Part shown: one piece after another, positions 52,732 to 62,051 of the stretch
How positions within the stretch are numbered: position 1 is the stretch's first letter
How the letters are laid out: each line of letters begins with the position of its first letter
Assembly (NCBI RefSeq): GCF_002250565.1
Contig: NZ_NMVJ01000001.1
Span: 186,001-250,000, forward strand
Length of the DNA: 64,000 bases
Source: Parenemella sanctibonifatiensis
Lineage (GTDB): Bacteria > Actinomycetota > Actinomycetes > Propionibacteriales > Propionibacteriaceae
Direction: 5' to 3'
Program-made: the position numbers and the translations under genes
The notes under the pieces: generated by a model
The model's input: only the letters and a program-made list of their open reading frames with translations
Databases searched by the model: none
Told to the model about the DNA's origin: nothing

Positions 52732-52992
52732 TCAGGCGTCCTGCATCTCTTCCCAGATGGCCTTGCAATCCGGGCAGACCGGATAGCGTTCCGGGTTGCG
52801 CGAGGGGACCCAGACCTTGCCGCACAAGGCAATCACCGGGGTGCCCATCACCATCGCCTCGGTGAGCTTCTCCTTGGGTACGTAGTGGGAGAACCGGTCG
52901 TGGTCGCCCTCGTCGGTGCGCAGGTCCTCGCGCTCGTCGACCTCAGGGCGCTCCTTGACGATCGTCTGGCTGCCGGGTGTCATCTGAGTCAC
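52732..52992 (-). CDS. DUF3039 protein
   Basis: An 86-residue actinobacterial DUF3039 protein. A charged N terminus (VKERPEVDEREDLRTDEGDHDRFSHYV, shown here only by its start, DERED and DEGDHDRF) is followed by a compact C-terminal part with three Cys: ALCGKVWVPS and YPVCPDCKAIW, a zinc-ribbon-like arrangement. Start GTG 52992 is fixed by TAGACT (53005-53000), 7 bases upstream. The gene is upstream of and co-directional with the helicase gene. Function unknown. Confidence 0.87.
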   Translation of the reverse strand: MTQMTPGSQTIVKERPEVDEREDLRTDEGDHDRFSHYVPKEKLTEAMVMGTPVIALCGKVWVPSRNPERYPVCPDCKAIWEEMQDA

Positions 52993-53048
52993 GCCGTCCA
53001 GTCTAGGCGCATTTGATTACCTGCCCGCGGGGGTGTGGAATCGCTTCA

Positions 53049-54446
53049 ATGAGCCCCTCCCCCGCCGCGCCCGCCGAGGACGGCATCGTCGGCACCCGCG
53101 GGCTGGGCGGGATCGGGGCGTTGGGGATTGGGCTGTTCACCGCGATCCTGGCGGTCGCCTTCGAGTCGATCGCTGTCAACACCGTGATGCCGGTGGCGGC
53201 CGCCGATCTGGGCGGCACCACGGCCTACACCTGGGCCTTCACGTTGGTGATGATCGGGCAGTTGGGCGCGACCGTGTTGGGGGGCCGCTGGTGTGACCGC
53301 GCCGGGCCGGTGCCGGCACTGGCGGTCGGCGTCACCATCTTCACCATCGGGCTGATTGCGGCCGGCGCGGCGCCGTCGTGGCCGGCGTTGCTGGCGGCCC
53401 GATTCGGGCAGGGGTTGGGCGCCGGTTTCCAGACCTCCGGCATCTTCGTGCTGGTGGCCCGCGCCTGGCCGCCGCACCGTCATCCGCTGATGATGTCGGT
53501 GATATCGACCGGCTGGGTGATGCCGGCCTTCTTCGGGCCGCCGGTGGCGGCCTGGCTGACCCGGGAACTGTCCTGGCACTGGGTGTTCTGGTCGGTGCTG
53601 GTGCTGGTAGCACTCGCGCTCGGCCTGAGCTCGATGCCGTTGCTGCGAGCCGGCCGCCAGCTGGGGCGGCCAGAATCGGACCCGGACGTACGCCCGGTGC
53701 CGCTGTGGACCGCGGCGGTGTTGCCGGTGGGTTTGGTCGCCACCCAGTTCGCCGGCCAGCAGTTGCGGTGGCAGTCGGTGCCGTTGGCGCTGGTCGGACT
53801 GACCATGGTGGTGCTGGCGAGTCGCCAATTCCTGCCGCGTACGCCGCAGGGCCGCCCCAACGTCGGCAGCCCGATCGTGGCGGTCTTCATGACCCGGCTG
53901 CTGGTGGCCGGTGCCTTCATGGCCAGCGACTCGCTGATCCCGCTGATGTTGCAGAACGGTCGCGGCGTCTCCCCGCTCTGGTCAGGGCTGGTGCTGACCT
54001 TCGGATCGGTCGGCTGGACCGCGGCCAGCTATGCCCAGACCGCGCTGGCGACACGCGTCGCCCGGAACCGCATGATCATGGTCGGTGCAGCGCTGGTGCT
54101 GGTCGGGCTGAGCTTCACCACCATCGTTGGCGCCACATCGCTGCCGCCCCTGTTGGCGATCCTCGGCGCCGCGGTCTGCGGGTCGGGCATGGGCCTGGCG
54201 ATGCCCGGGCTGAACATCTCCTCCATGCGACTCTCCCGGCCGGCCGAGTTGGGTCGCAACCAGTCCGGGCTGTTGGTCCACGAAGGCATCGGGGTGTCGG
54301 TCACCGGTGCCGCCGCGGGCACCGTCCTGGCCGCACTGCTGCCGCTGCTGGCCGGTCAGCAGACCTACGCGTTGGTGTTGGCCTGCGTTCTGGTGCCGGC
54401 GGTGCTCGGTGTGTGGTCCGCTTCTCGGGTGCCGCGGACCGACTGA
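53049..54446 (+). CDS. MFS transporter, EmrB/drug exporter type
   Basis: A 465-residue transporter with about 12-14 membrane helices. Motif A variants occur as LGGRWCDRAGPVPAL, and motif C-like GPPVAAWLTRELSW in helix 5 is typical of proton-antiport drug exporters. TAFESIAVNTVMPVAAADL at helix 1 is the usual DHA2 start (AVAFESIAVNTVMP). TGGAAT lies 7 bases before ATG 53049. It is divergent from DUF3039 and convergent with the SpoIIM gene. Substrates are not predictable. Confidence 0.88.
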   Translation: MSPSPAAPAEDGIVGTRGLGGIGALGIGLFTAILAVAFESIAVNTVMPVAAADLGGTTAYTWAFTLVMIGQLGATVLGGRWCDRAGPVPALAVGVTIFTIGLIAAGAAPSWPALLAARFGQGLGAGFQTSGIFVLVARAWPPHRHPLMMSVISTGWVMPAFFGPPVAAWLTRELSWHWVFWSVLVLVALALGLSSMPLLRAGRQLGRPESDPDVRPVPLWTAAVLPVGLVATQFAGQQLRWQSVPLALVGLTMVVLASRQFLPRTPQGRPNVGSPIVAVFMTRLLVAGAFMASDSLIPLMLQNGRGVSPLWSGLVLTFGSVGWTAASYAQTALATRVARNRMIMVGAALVLVGLSFTTIVGATSLPPLLAILGAAVCGSGMGLAMPGLNISSMRLSRPAELGRNQSGLLVHEGIGVSVTGAAAGTVLAALLPLLAGQQTYALVLACVLVPAVLGVWSASRVPRTD

Positions 54447-54468
54447 GCCGACTGACCACCCGCCTGTC

Positions 54469-55473
54469 TCACAGCGCGGCTTCGGGGGCGTACGCCTGCT
54501 GGCTGCCCTCGGCGATGTCTCCGGTGTAGCCCTTGCGTTGCGCTCTGGCACCAAGGATGAAGGTGTACGCCAGGAACGCCAGCCACATCAAGGTGCCGAT
54601 CGCCACCCGTGCCCAGGCCGGCAGCGTTGAGGGCGTGATGAAGCCTTCCAGCGCGCCCGAGATCGCCAACCAGCACGCCAGACCGATCGCGATGGCCGCA
54701 GCAATCCGGCCCTCCTCGGCCAGGGCACGGGCCCGGGTCCGGGCCCCCGGGGCGATCCAGGCCCACCCGATCCGCAGGCCGGCGGCGCAGGCGACAAAGA
54801 TGCAGGTCAGTTCGAGCAGCCCGTGGGGCAGCAGCAGGCCGAAGAAGACGTCGGCGCGGTCGTGCAGCAGCATGTAGCCGGCGATCAGACCGATGTTGGC
54901 CATGTTCTGCCAGACCATGATCAGGACCGGCACGATCAGGAAGCCGAGCAGGATCGCCATCGCCGAGACCAGCGAATTGTTGAGGAAGACCTGAAAGGCA
55001 AAGTCCTGGGCGGGTGACTCGGAGTAGTAGGAGGCGAAGTCGTGGTTGACCAAGGCGTCCTGGGCCTTGGGCGACAGCACTGCGTCGGCCAGCCCCGGCT
55101 CGTGGATCACCCGGTACGCCAGCAGCCAGATGATGCCCAGCGACACCAGTCCGACACTGATCCAGGCCCCGCGCAGCCGATACAGCGCGGCCGGCAACGT
55201 ACCGGCGAAGAAGATCGCGACGTTGCGCAGCAGCGCCGGGCTGGAGCCGGTCACCAGAGCACGAGCGTTGGTGACCAGAGTCGACAGCCGCGCCTCCAAC
55301 TGCGGGTCGTACGCACTGGCCCGCACCATCGACAGGTGGGTGGCGGTGCGGCGGTAAAGATCGACGGCCTCGTCGGCGTCCTCGCCGACCAGGGTGTCGG
55401 AACCACCGCGGCACAGCTCCTGGAGCCGTCGCCAGGTCGGCTCGTGCTCGGCCACAAAGGCATCGATGTCCAC
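54469..55473 (-). CDS. SpoIIM-family membrane protein
   Basis: A 334-residue protein: a helical N-terminal part of about 110 residues (DIDAFVAEHEPTWRRLQELC) then about five membrane helices (IFFAGTLPAALY, VGLVSLGIIWLLAY, NNSLVSAMAILLGFLIVPVL, PHGLLELTCIFVACAAG and others). The family is related to stage II sporulation protein M. PHGLLELT is the signature. TAGGGT at 55485-55480 is 6 bases before GTG 55473. It diverges from an RDD gene, the same pair found as Rv3694c-Rv3695 in mycobacteria. It is probably not a sporulation gene here. Confidence 0.9.
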   Translation of the reverse strand: MDIDAFVAEHEPTWRRLQELCRGGSDTLVGEDADEAVDLYRRTATHLSMVRASAYDPQLEARLSTLVTNARALVTGSSPALLRNVAIFFAGTLPAALYRLRGAWISVGLVSLGIIWLLAYRVIHEPGLADAVLSPKAQDALVNHDFASYYSESPAQDFAFQVFLNNSLVSAMAILLGFLIVPVLIMVWQNMANIGLIAGYMLLHDRADVFFGLLLPHGLLELTCIFVACAAGLRIGWAWIAPGARTRARALAEEGRIAAAIAIGLACWLAISGALEGFITPSTLPAWARVAIGTLMWLAFLAYTFILGARAQRKGYTGDIAEGSQQAYAPEAAL

Positions 55474-55537
55474 GGGGTCACCCTAGCCGGGCACCGGCCC
55501 CGGCCACGGGGCACCGATGGGCGTTACCATCGACGAC
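55474..55537. promoter_or_regulatory. Divergent promoters, SpoIIM / RDD
   Basis: Minus-strand TAGGGT (55485-55480) serves GTG 55473 and plus-strand TACCAT (55525-55530) serves GTG 55538. Both have 6-7 base spacing. The -10 boxes are 39 bases apart, so upstream elements must interleave. Confidence 0.6.
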
Positions 55538-56326
55538 GTGAGCCACATCATCACCGGAGACGCAGTCGTTCTCGACCTGCGCCCGGCGAGGCTCCCCACC
55601 CGAGTGCTCGCGGTCCTGCCCGACCTGCTCATCATCCTTGCCCTCAGCTACGGCTGGTGGTGGGTCCAGAGGCAGGCCACCGGCGCATCGGACGCGGGTT
55701 TCACCTCCGTGGTCCTGATCGGCCAGATCATCATCCTGTTCGCCGTGCCGATCAGCATCGAAGTCCTCACCAAGGGCCGCTCCTTGGGCAAATGGATGAT
55801 GGGGCTGCGCGCGGTCCGCGATGACGGTGGACCACTGCGTTTTCGGCAGTCGCTGATCCGGGGGCTGGCCTTCTGGCTGTTGGATTTTGCGCCCTGGACC
55901 GGGCTGCTCGGGGGCATCGTGTCGGCCACCCTGCATCCGCACGGCAAGCGGCTGGGCGACCTGCTGTCCGGGTCGATGGTGGTCCGCACCCGGGCGCCGC
56001 GGATGACCGGCGAGACCCCCTCCCCCGATCCGACGCTGCGGGACTGGACCGACACCTTGGAACTGAGCCGGCTTGACGACGAACTGGTCGCCGCCGCTCG
56101 TTATGTGGTGTTGCGCGGCCCGCGGATGCGACCGGCGCCGGCCCGGCAGCTGGCGCTGGACGTGGCCGGTCAGGTGGAGCGCAAGATCGCACCCCAACCG
56201 CCCACGGTGCTGCCGCCGGAACAGTTCCTGGCCGAGGTGTTGTCGGAGCTCAATCGCCGGAGCCGCACCCGGCACACGTCGCGTCGAGTGCCGACGGCCG
56301 ACCAGCTTCCGGCAGGGTGGCGCTGA
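55538..56326 (+). CDS. RDD family membrane protein
   Basis: A 262-residue protein. The RDD domain occupies about residues 10-150: VLDLRPARLPTRVLAVLPDLLIILA, GRSLGKWMMGLRAVRDDGGP and GLAFWLLDFAPWT with about three helices (written here from separate stretches). HPHGKRLGDLLSGSMVV closes it. The C-terminal 110 residues are soluble, with LDDELVAAARYVVLRGPRM. Start GTG 55538 is preferred because TACCAT lies 7 bases upstream; ATG 55517 precedes that box and is in frame. Known partner of SpoIIM-type proteins by gene position. Confidence 0.87.
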   Translation: MSHIITGDAVVLDLRPARLPTRVLAVLPDLLIILALSYGWWWVQRQATGASDAGFTSVVLIGQIIILFAVPISIEVLTKGRSLGKWMMGLRAVRDDGGPLRFRQSLIRGLAFWLLDFAPWTGLLGGIVSATLHPHGKRLGDLLSGSMVVRTRAPRMTGETPSPDPTLRDWTDTLELSRLDDELVAAARYVVLRGPRMRPAPARQLALDVAGQVERKIAPQPPTVLPPEQFLAEVLSELNRRSRTRHTSRRVPTADQLPAGWR

Positions 56327-56401
56327 CGTGCAGGTGCGTCCCGCCGAGGTGCCATCGAGCGTTCCGTTGCCCCCGACCTTGCGCACACTAGGGTGATGGC
56401 C

Positions 56402-56932
56402 GTGTCATTCGTGCGTACGCTGATCCTGCTCCGACACGGAAAGTCGTCGTGGACCGCTGACACCAATGACTCCGACCGTCCGTTGGCCAGTCGCGGCCGG
56501 TTGGATGCGCACAATGCCGGCCGCTCCATCAAGCGTCACCGGCTCAACCCCGACTTGGTGGTCTGCTCCCCCACCCAGCGTTCCAAGGACACGTGGGAAT
56601 GTGTCGCCGACGCCGGCCTGGAGCCGCAAGCAGTCGCGTACAGCACCAGCGTCGAGCACGGCCCGGCCAGCGAGTTGGCCCGCGACCTGGTCTCCACGCC
56701 CGGGATGGTCCGCTGCCTGATGATGGTGGGCCACACCCCGACGATGCGCGACCTCATCGATCAGTTGGCGCGCCCCGACGGGGACAATCCGGCGTGGCGC
56801 AAGCTGGGCGACCGCTTCCCCACCGGCGCCTTCGCGGTGCTGACCTTCGACGGCGGCTGGGAGGAATGGGTGGGCCCGACCGGTCAGCTCGCCCTCTTCG
56901 AGGCGCCCGGCCGGGCCGCCGTCACCGGCTGA
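56402..56932 (+). CDS. SixA-type histidine phosphatase
   Basis: A 176-residue phosphohistidine phosphatase-like protein. RTLILLRHGKSSWTAD carries the phospho-acceptor His, VCSPTQRSKDTWE the Arg, and MMVGHTPTMRDLI the second His; the layout is that of SixA, which removes phosphate from phosphohistidine of HPt domains. The partner phosphorelay is unknown. GTG 56402 follows TAGGGT (56389-56394) by 7 bases; ATG 56396 and GTG 56393 in frame fall inside that spacing. It converges on ahcY with 3 bases between. Confidence 0.9.
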   Translation: MSFVRTLILLRHGKSSWTADTNDSDRPLASRGRLDAHNAGRSIKRHRLNPDLVVCSPTQRSKDTWECVADAGLEPQAVAYSTSVEHGPASELARDLVSTPGMVRCLMMVGHTPTMRDLIDQLARPDGDNPAWRKLGDRFPTGAFAVLTFDGGWEEWVGPTGQLALFEAPGRAAVTG

Positions 56933-56935
56933 TTC

Positions 56936-58378
<1,443 letters not shown>

Positions 58379-58400
58379 GGGCCTCAGGCTACCGGGAGAT

Positions 58401-58847
58401 TCAGTCCTCGCGGGCGTCCCGGCGGGCGGCCAGGTGCGCGAGCGCGAGGTCGTAGCCGCCCAGACCCAGGCCGGCGATGATGCCAGTGGCGTACGGAGCG
58501 GTCAGCGAGGTGTGGCGAAACTCGTCCCGGGCGTGGATGTTGGAGATGTGGACCTCGATCAGGTCTGCGGTGCGCTGCGCCACCGCGTCGGCGAGGGCGT
58601 ACGAGTAGTGCGTCCAGGCGGCACCGTTCAGCACCACCGGCAGTTGCTCGTCGGCGGCCTCGTGCAACCAGCCCAGCATCTCGTGCTCAGCGTCGGTCTG
58701 GCGTACGTCGACATCGAGTTCGAGGCGGCGCCCGGTCTCGACGAGGTGGCGGGTCAGCCCCGCGAACGTCGTGGTGCCGTAGATCTCGGGCTCGCGCCGA
58801 CCGAGCCGTCCGAGGTTGGGGCCGTTGAGGACAAGTACGCGTTGCAT
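58401..58847 (-). CDS. aroQ: 3-dehydroquinate dehydratase, type II
   Basis: Type II dehydroquinase of the shikimate pathway, 148 residues, forming dodecamers. [17 protein letters not shown] holds the flexible-lid Arg and catalytic Tyr; [19 protein letters not shown] and [14 protein letters not shown] carry the catalytic Asn and His. TACGCT at 58859-58854 is 6 bases before ATG 58847. A GC-rich hairpin (58861-58881) lies just upstream. It is away from other aro genes in view. Confidence 0.95.
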   Translation of the reverse strand: MQRVLVLNGPNLGRLGRREPEIYGTTTFAGLTRHLVETGRRLELDVDVRQTDAEHEMLGWLHEAADEQLPVVLNGAAWTHYSYALADAVAQRTADLIEVHISNIHARDEFRHTSLTAPYATGIIAGLGLGGYDLALAHLAARRDARED

Positions 58848-58860
58848 GCGGGCAGCGTAC

Positions 58861-58881
58861 CGGGCGGGGCCGATCCGCCCG
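58861..58881 (-). terminator. GC hairpin between tobH-like gene and aroQ
   Basis: CGGGCGG (58861-58867) and CCGCCCG (58875-58881) form a 7-bp stem with a 7-base loop, about 36 bases after the tobH-like stop and immediately upstream of the aroQ -10 box. No T-tract is present, so terminator function is uncertain. Confidence 0.4.
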
Positions 58882-58916
58882 CGACGGCGTCGGTGGCCGA
58901 TTCTCCGGCTGCGGGA

Positions 58917-59963
58917 TCAGTGCTCGTCGAGGGTGACGCCCAGGCCGGTCGCAAGGTAGGCGGCCGCGAACAGCCCGGCGCTGAGCAGGCAGAGGTAGCG
59001 CTGCACCGACCCGGCCTCACCGCGATCGCCACCAGCAGATCCGGTGTCGTGCTGGACCAATGACACCCGTACCTCTCGGGCCTCGGCTCGGCGCCGCAGC
59101 ATCACCTCGACGCCATGCGGGTCAGGTGCGCCGTCCGACATCAACACCAGCACCGGTCGGGCCTGGGGCACGGGATCGGCGAACGGGTCAGCGAACACGT
59201 CGACCGGTTCGACCGCGTCGATCACAGGCACCAGCGCAGTCGCGTCGGCGGCCAACGCGGCCCGACCGCTCGCCTCCCGCAGCGCCTCGGCGAACCGGCG
59301 GCTGGCGCGGGCGGCCAGGACCGATCCACCCCACACCAGCGGCTGCGCGTCAGCCAGTTCATAGGCCAGTTCCTTGGCGGGGTTACCGGCCAGATCCACG
59401 CCCGGACCGCAGGCGCCGGCGACCGCATCCACTGCGTCCGCGGCCGCGGCCAGGTCGACGGCCGGGCCAAGTTGCAGCCGGTGCAGACCGGCCAACATCA
59501 CCACGGCCGCCGACACCGGATCCTCGCCGTCGCTGGGCAGCCAGGTCGTGGCGCGCTGCGAGGTCGCCCCCACCAGCGCCGAATCCTCCGGGGAACTCAG
59601 CAACACCCGGCTGCCGCGCCGGGTCGCCTCGGCCACGGCCGGCAGCAGCGCCTGCTCATCGCCGCAGCCCAGCACGACCACCAGATCCAGCGGTCCCACC
59701 CAACCGGGCAGCGTCGCGGCGCTCCACGCGACCATCGGGACCGGGCAGACCGGCTCCAGCACCGCGCGTACGAAACGGGCCTCCGCCCCGATCACCAGAA
59801 TCGCCCGTGGGGTCCAGTCAATGCTGAGCTCGCGCAACGCGTCCTGCGCGGCCCCGGCGCCCACCCGGATCCTGGCGCCGGCGCTGGCAATCCAGCGCAG
59901 CCGGCCGTCATTGCTCAGCAGCGCCTGCGGGTCGGCGAGCCGGGAGTCGTCGAAGTCGGGCAT
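58917..59963 (-). CDS. TobH-like protein (SIS/sugar isomerase fold)
   Basis: A 348-residue protein of the family between manA and manB in mycobacteria (Rv3256c, called TobH). SIS-like alternating strands are visible: AILVIGAEARFVRAVLE, LDLVVVLGCGDEQALL, RVLLSSPEDSALV and VWGGSVLAARASRRFAE. It resembles phosphoglucose/phosphomannose isomerase halves but lacks a clear catalytic set. The C terminus ends in a short hydrophobic stretch (CLLSAGLFAAAYLATG). The gene order with Trm112 and ManB is conserved in the group. Confidence 0.82.
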   Translation of the reverse strand: MPDFDDSRLADPQALLSNDGRLRWIASAGARIRVGAGAAQDALRELSIDWTPRAILVIGAEARFVRAVLEPVCPVPMVAWSAATLPGWVGPLDLVVVLGCGDEQALLPAVAEATRRGSRVLLSSPEDSALVGATSQRATTWLPSDGEDPVSAAVVMLAGLHRLQLGPAVDLAAAADAVDAVAGACGPGVDLAGNPAKELAYELADAQPLVWGGSVLAARASRRFAEALREASGRAALAADATALVPVIDAVEPVDVFADPFADPVPQARPVLVLMSDGAPDPHGVEVMLRRRAEAREVRVSLVQHDTGSAGGDRGEAGSVQRYLCLLSAGLFAAAYLATGLGVTLDEH

Positions 59964-59966
59964 CGT

Positions 59967-60155
59967 TCAGCCCCGTTCGGGCTTGCGAGCCTCATCGACC
60001 AACAGCACCGGAATCTCGTCCTGGATCGGGTACGCCAGACCGCAGCTCGGCCCGGTGCAGACCAGTTCCTCGCGGTCGTGGTCGACGGCAAGACCCGAGC
60101 TGCAGTTGGGGCAGGTGAGGATCTCGAGCAGTTCGGGTGGCAGGGACACAGCCAT
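59967..60155 (-). CDS. Trm112-family zinc-ribbon protein
   Basis: A 62-residue protein with four Cys in two pairs (LTCPNCSSG and VCTGPSCGLAY) and the ending IPVLLVDEARKPE, matching the Trm112/YcaR family. Such proteins activate methyltransferases in other lineages; here the partner is unknown. It has GAGAGG before ATG 60155, follows manB by 24 bases and precedes the tobH-like gene by 3, suggesting an operon. Confidence 0.9.
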   Translation of the reverse strand: MAVSLPPELLEILTCPNCSSGLAVDHDREELVCTGPSCGLAYPIQDEIPVLLVDEARKPERG

Positions 60156-60179
60156 GTCAGTTCCTCTCGTGGTGTGTGG

Positions 60180-61574
60180 TCAGGAGCCTCGGACGATGGC
60201 CAGGACCTCATCGCGCAGCGCCACCATCGAGGCCTCGCTGCCGGCCTCGATGTTGAGCCGGAGCAGCGGCTCGGTGTTGCTGGGACGCAGGTTGATCCAC
60301 CACTCCACGCTGCCGGCAGCCTCGGAGACGACGTCATGGCTGCGGATCAGCAGCCCGTCGTCCATGCTGGCCGAGCCGCGTCCCTCGAAGGCCGCCGCCA
60401 CCTCGGCCATGGTGGCCTGGGCGTCGGCGACGGTGGAGTTGATCTCGCCAGACGCGGCGTACCGGGAGAACTCCCCGGCCAGCTCCGACAGCGGCATGTC
60501 CCGGCGGCCCAGCATCGCCAGCACATGCAGGCCGGCCAGCATGCCGGTGTCCGCGGACCAGAAGTCCCGGAAGTAGTAATGCGCGGAGTGCTCACCGCCG
60601 AAGATGGCGTTGTGCTGCGCCATTGCCGCCTTGACGTAGGTGTGACCGACCCGGGAGGTGACGATGTGGCCGCCGGCCTCGGCGACCACCTCGGCCACGG
60701 TCTGGGAGGTGATGGTGTTGCGGACGATGGTGCCGCCGGGCTCACGCTGCAGTTCCTGCTTGGCGATCAGCGCGGTGACGGTGGAGGGCGAGACGACCTC
60801 GCCGCGTTCGTCGATGATGAAGCAGCGGTCGGCATCGCCGTCGAAGACCAACGCCAGATCGGCGCCGTGCTCGCGTACGGCGTTCTGGGCATCGACCAGG
60901 TTTTCCGGCTCGAGCGGGTTGGGCTGGTGGTTGGGGAAGGAGCCGTCCAGGTCGGTGAAGAGCTCCACCAGTTCCAGATTGAGCGGGCCCAGCACCGAGG
61001 GGATGGTGTGGCCGGCCATGCCGTTGCCGGCATCGACGACGACCTTGAGGCGGCGATCGCCGTCCAGCGGCACCAGCGAATGAAGATGCGCGGCGTACGC
61101 GGGCAGCAGGTCCTGCTCGGTGACGGTGCCGGGTGTGCCGCTCGCGGTGACGCCGCCCTCGTCCTCGATGCGGTGGGCCGCGGCGGCGATGTCGATGAGG
61201 TGCTGCGGGGTGACCGGGCGGGCCTGGGCAAGGCAGAACTTGATGCCGTTGTAGGCAGCCGGGTTGTGGCTGGCGGTGAACTGTACGCCGGGCAGGTCCA
61301 GGTGACCCGAGGCAAACCACAGGCCGTCGGTGCTGGCCAGCCCGATGTCGATGACGCTGGCGCCGCGAGCGGTGGCGCCCTCGGCGAAGGCGGCGGCGAA
61401 CTGCGGGCCGGTGACGCGCATGTCACGGCCCAGCACGAAGCTCTGACCGGTCAGGCCGAGCACCTCGACGAAGGCGGCGCCCAGCGCCCGGGCGCCGGCC
61501 TCGTCCCACTCAGCCTCGGGCCCACCGGCGATGCCGCGGATGTCATTTGCCTTGAAGATGTCTGCCTTGAGCAC
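60180..61574 (-). CDS. manB: Phosphomannomutase/phosphoglucomutase
   Basis: Alpha-D-phosphohexomutase that interconverts 6- and 1-phosphates of mannose or glucose, feeding GDP-mannose and glycolipid synthesis. The 464-residue protein has the phosphoserine loop FTASHNPAAYNGIKF near residue 102, the metal loop FDGDADRCFI, the sugar loop GGEHSAHYYF, and RPSNTEPLLRLN near the end. GTG 61574 follows TAGTGT (61586-61581) by 6 bases. DUF3499 lies upstream with its own promoter. Confidence 0.95.
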   Translation of the reverse strand: MLKADIFKANDIRGIAGGPEAEWDEAGARALGAAFVEVLGLTGQSFVLGRDMRVTGPQFAAAFAEGATARGASVIDIGLASTDGLWFASGHLDLPGVQFTASHNPAAYNGIKFCLAQARPVTPQHLIDIAAAAHRIEDEGGVTASGTPGTVTEQDLLPAYAAHLHSLVPLDGDRRLKVVVDAGNGMAGHTIPSVLGPLNLELVELFTDLDGSFPNHQPNPLEPENLVDAQNAVREHGADLALVFDGDADRCFIIDERGEVVSPSTVTALIAKQELQREPGGTIVRNTITSQTVAEVVAEAGGHIVTSRVGHTYVKAAMAQHNAIFGGEHSAHYYFRDFWSADTGMLAGLHVLAMLGRRDMPLSELAGEFSRYAASGEINSTVADAQATMAEVAAAFEGRGSASMDDGLLIRSHDVVSEAAGSVEWWINLRPSNTEPLLRLNIEAGSEASMVALRDEVLAIVRGS

Positions 61575-61621
61575 GCAGCAACACTAGCCCCACCGGAGCC
61601 CCAGATGAGTGCGTGTCGGCC

Positions 61622-61981
61622 TCAGAGTTCGGGATCGCGCAACACCCGCAGGTGACCGCGTCGGCGTACCTCCACGACCTCGGGCGTCTGCTCGATGACG
61701 GCGTCGGGGTCGGCGAAGCCGACAGCCCGGACCGCCTCGGCCAGCGCCAACAGGTCGTCGTGGTCTGGCTCGGGGGTGACGTCCGGCTCCGGCAGCCGGA
61801 TCACTTCCCAGCCCTTCGGCACCGACATGCCCTGGGAGTGCTGCTGGCACAGGTCATAACTGCCCGGCTCGGCCACGGTGGCGAGCGGCCCGAGGACAAC
61901 CAGGGAGTCGGCGTACACATAGGTCAATGTCGCCACTGCCCGCTGTCCGCACGCCGTCTTGCTGCACCGCCTCGCACTCAC
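61622..61981 (-). CDS. DUF3499 protein
   Basis: A 119-residue actinobacterial DUF3499 protein (mycobacterial Rv3258c family). It begins RRCSKTACGQRAVATLTYVY, with a third Cys and His in YDLCQQHSQG, so a zinc site is likely. The rest is acidic. Start GTG 61981 is chosen because TACGGT (61994-61989) lies 7 bases upstream; the longer frame start at 61990 would overlap that box. Its place beside manB matches mycobacteria. Function unknown. Confidence 0.87.
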   Translation of the reverse strand: MSARRCSKTACGQRAVATLTYVYADSLVVLGPLATVAEPGSYDLCQQHSQGMSVPKGWEVIRLPEPDVTPEPDHDDLLALAEAVRAVGFADPDAVIEQTPEVVEVRRRGHLRVLRDPEL

Positions 61982-62051
61982 AGGGGTCACCGTACGCCGG
62001 CGGCACCGTGGCCGGTGGGAGGCGCGACGTTGGGGTACGTGATGGAGCGGG

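Noticed and set aside
58379-58400. Possible SAH riboswitch upstream of ahcY
   Set aside because: The -10 box lies 7 bases from the ATG and the next gene ends 22 bases away, leaving no room for a riboswitch.
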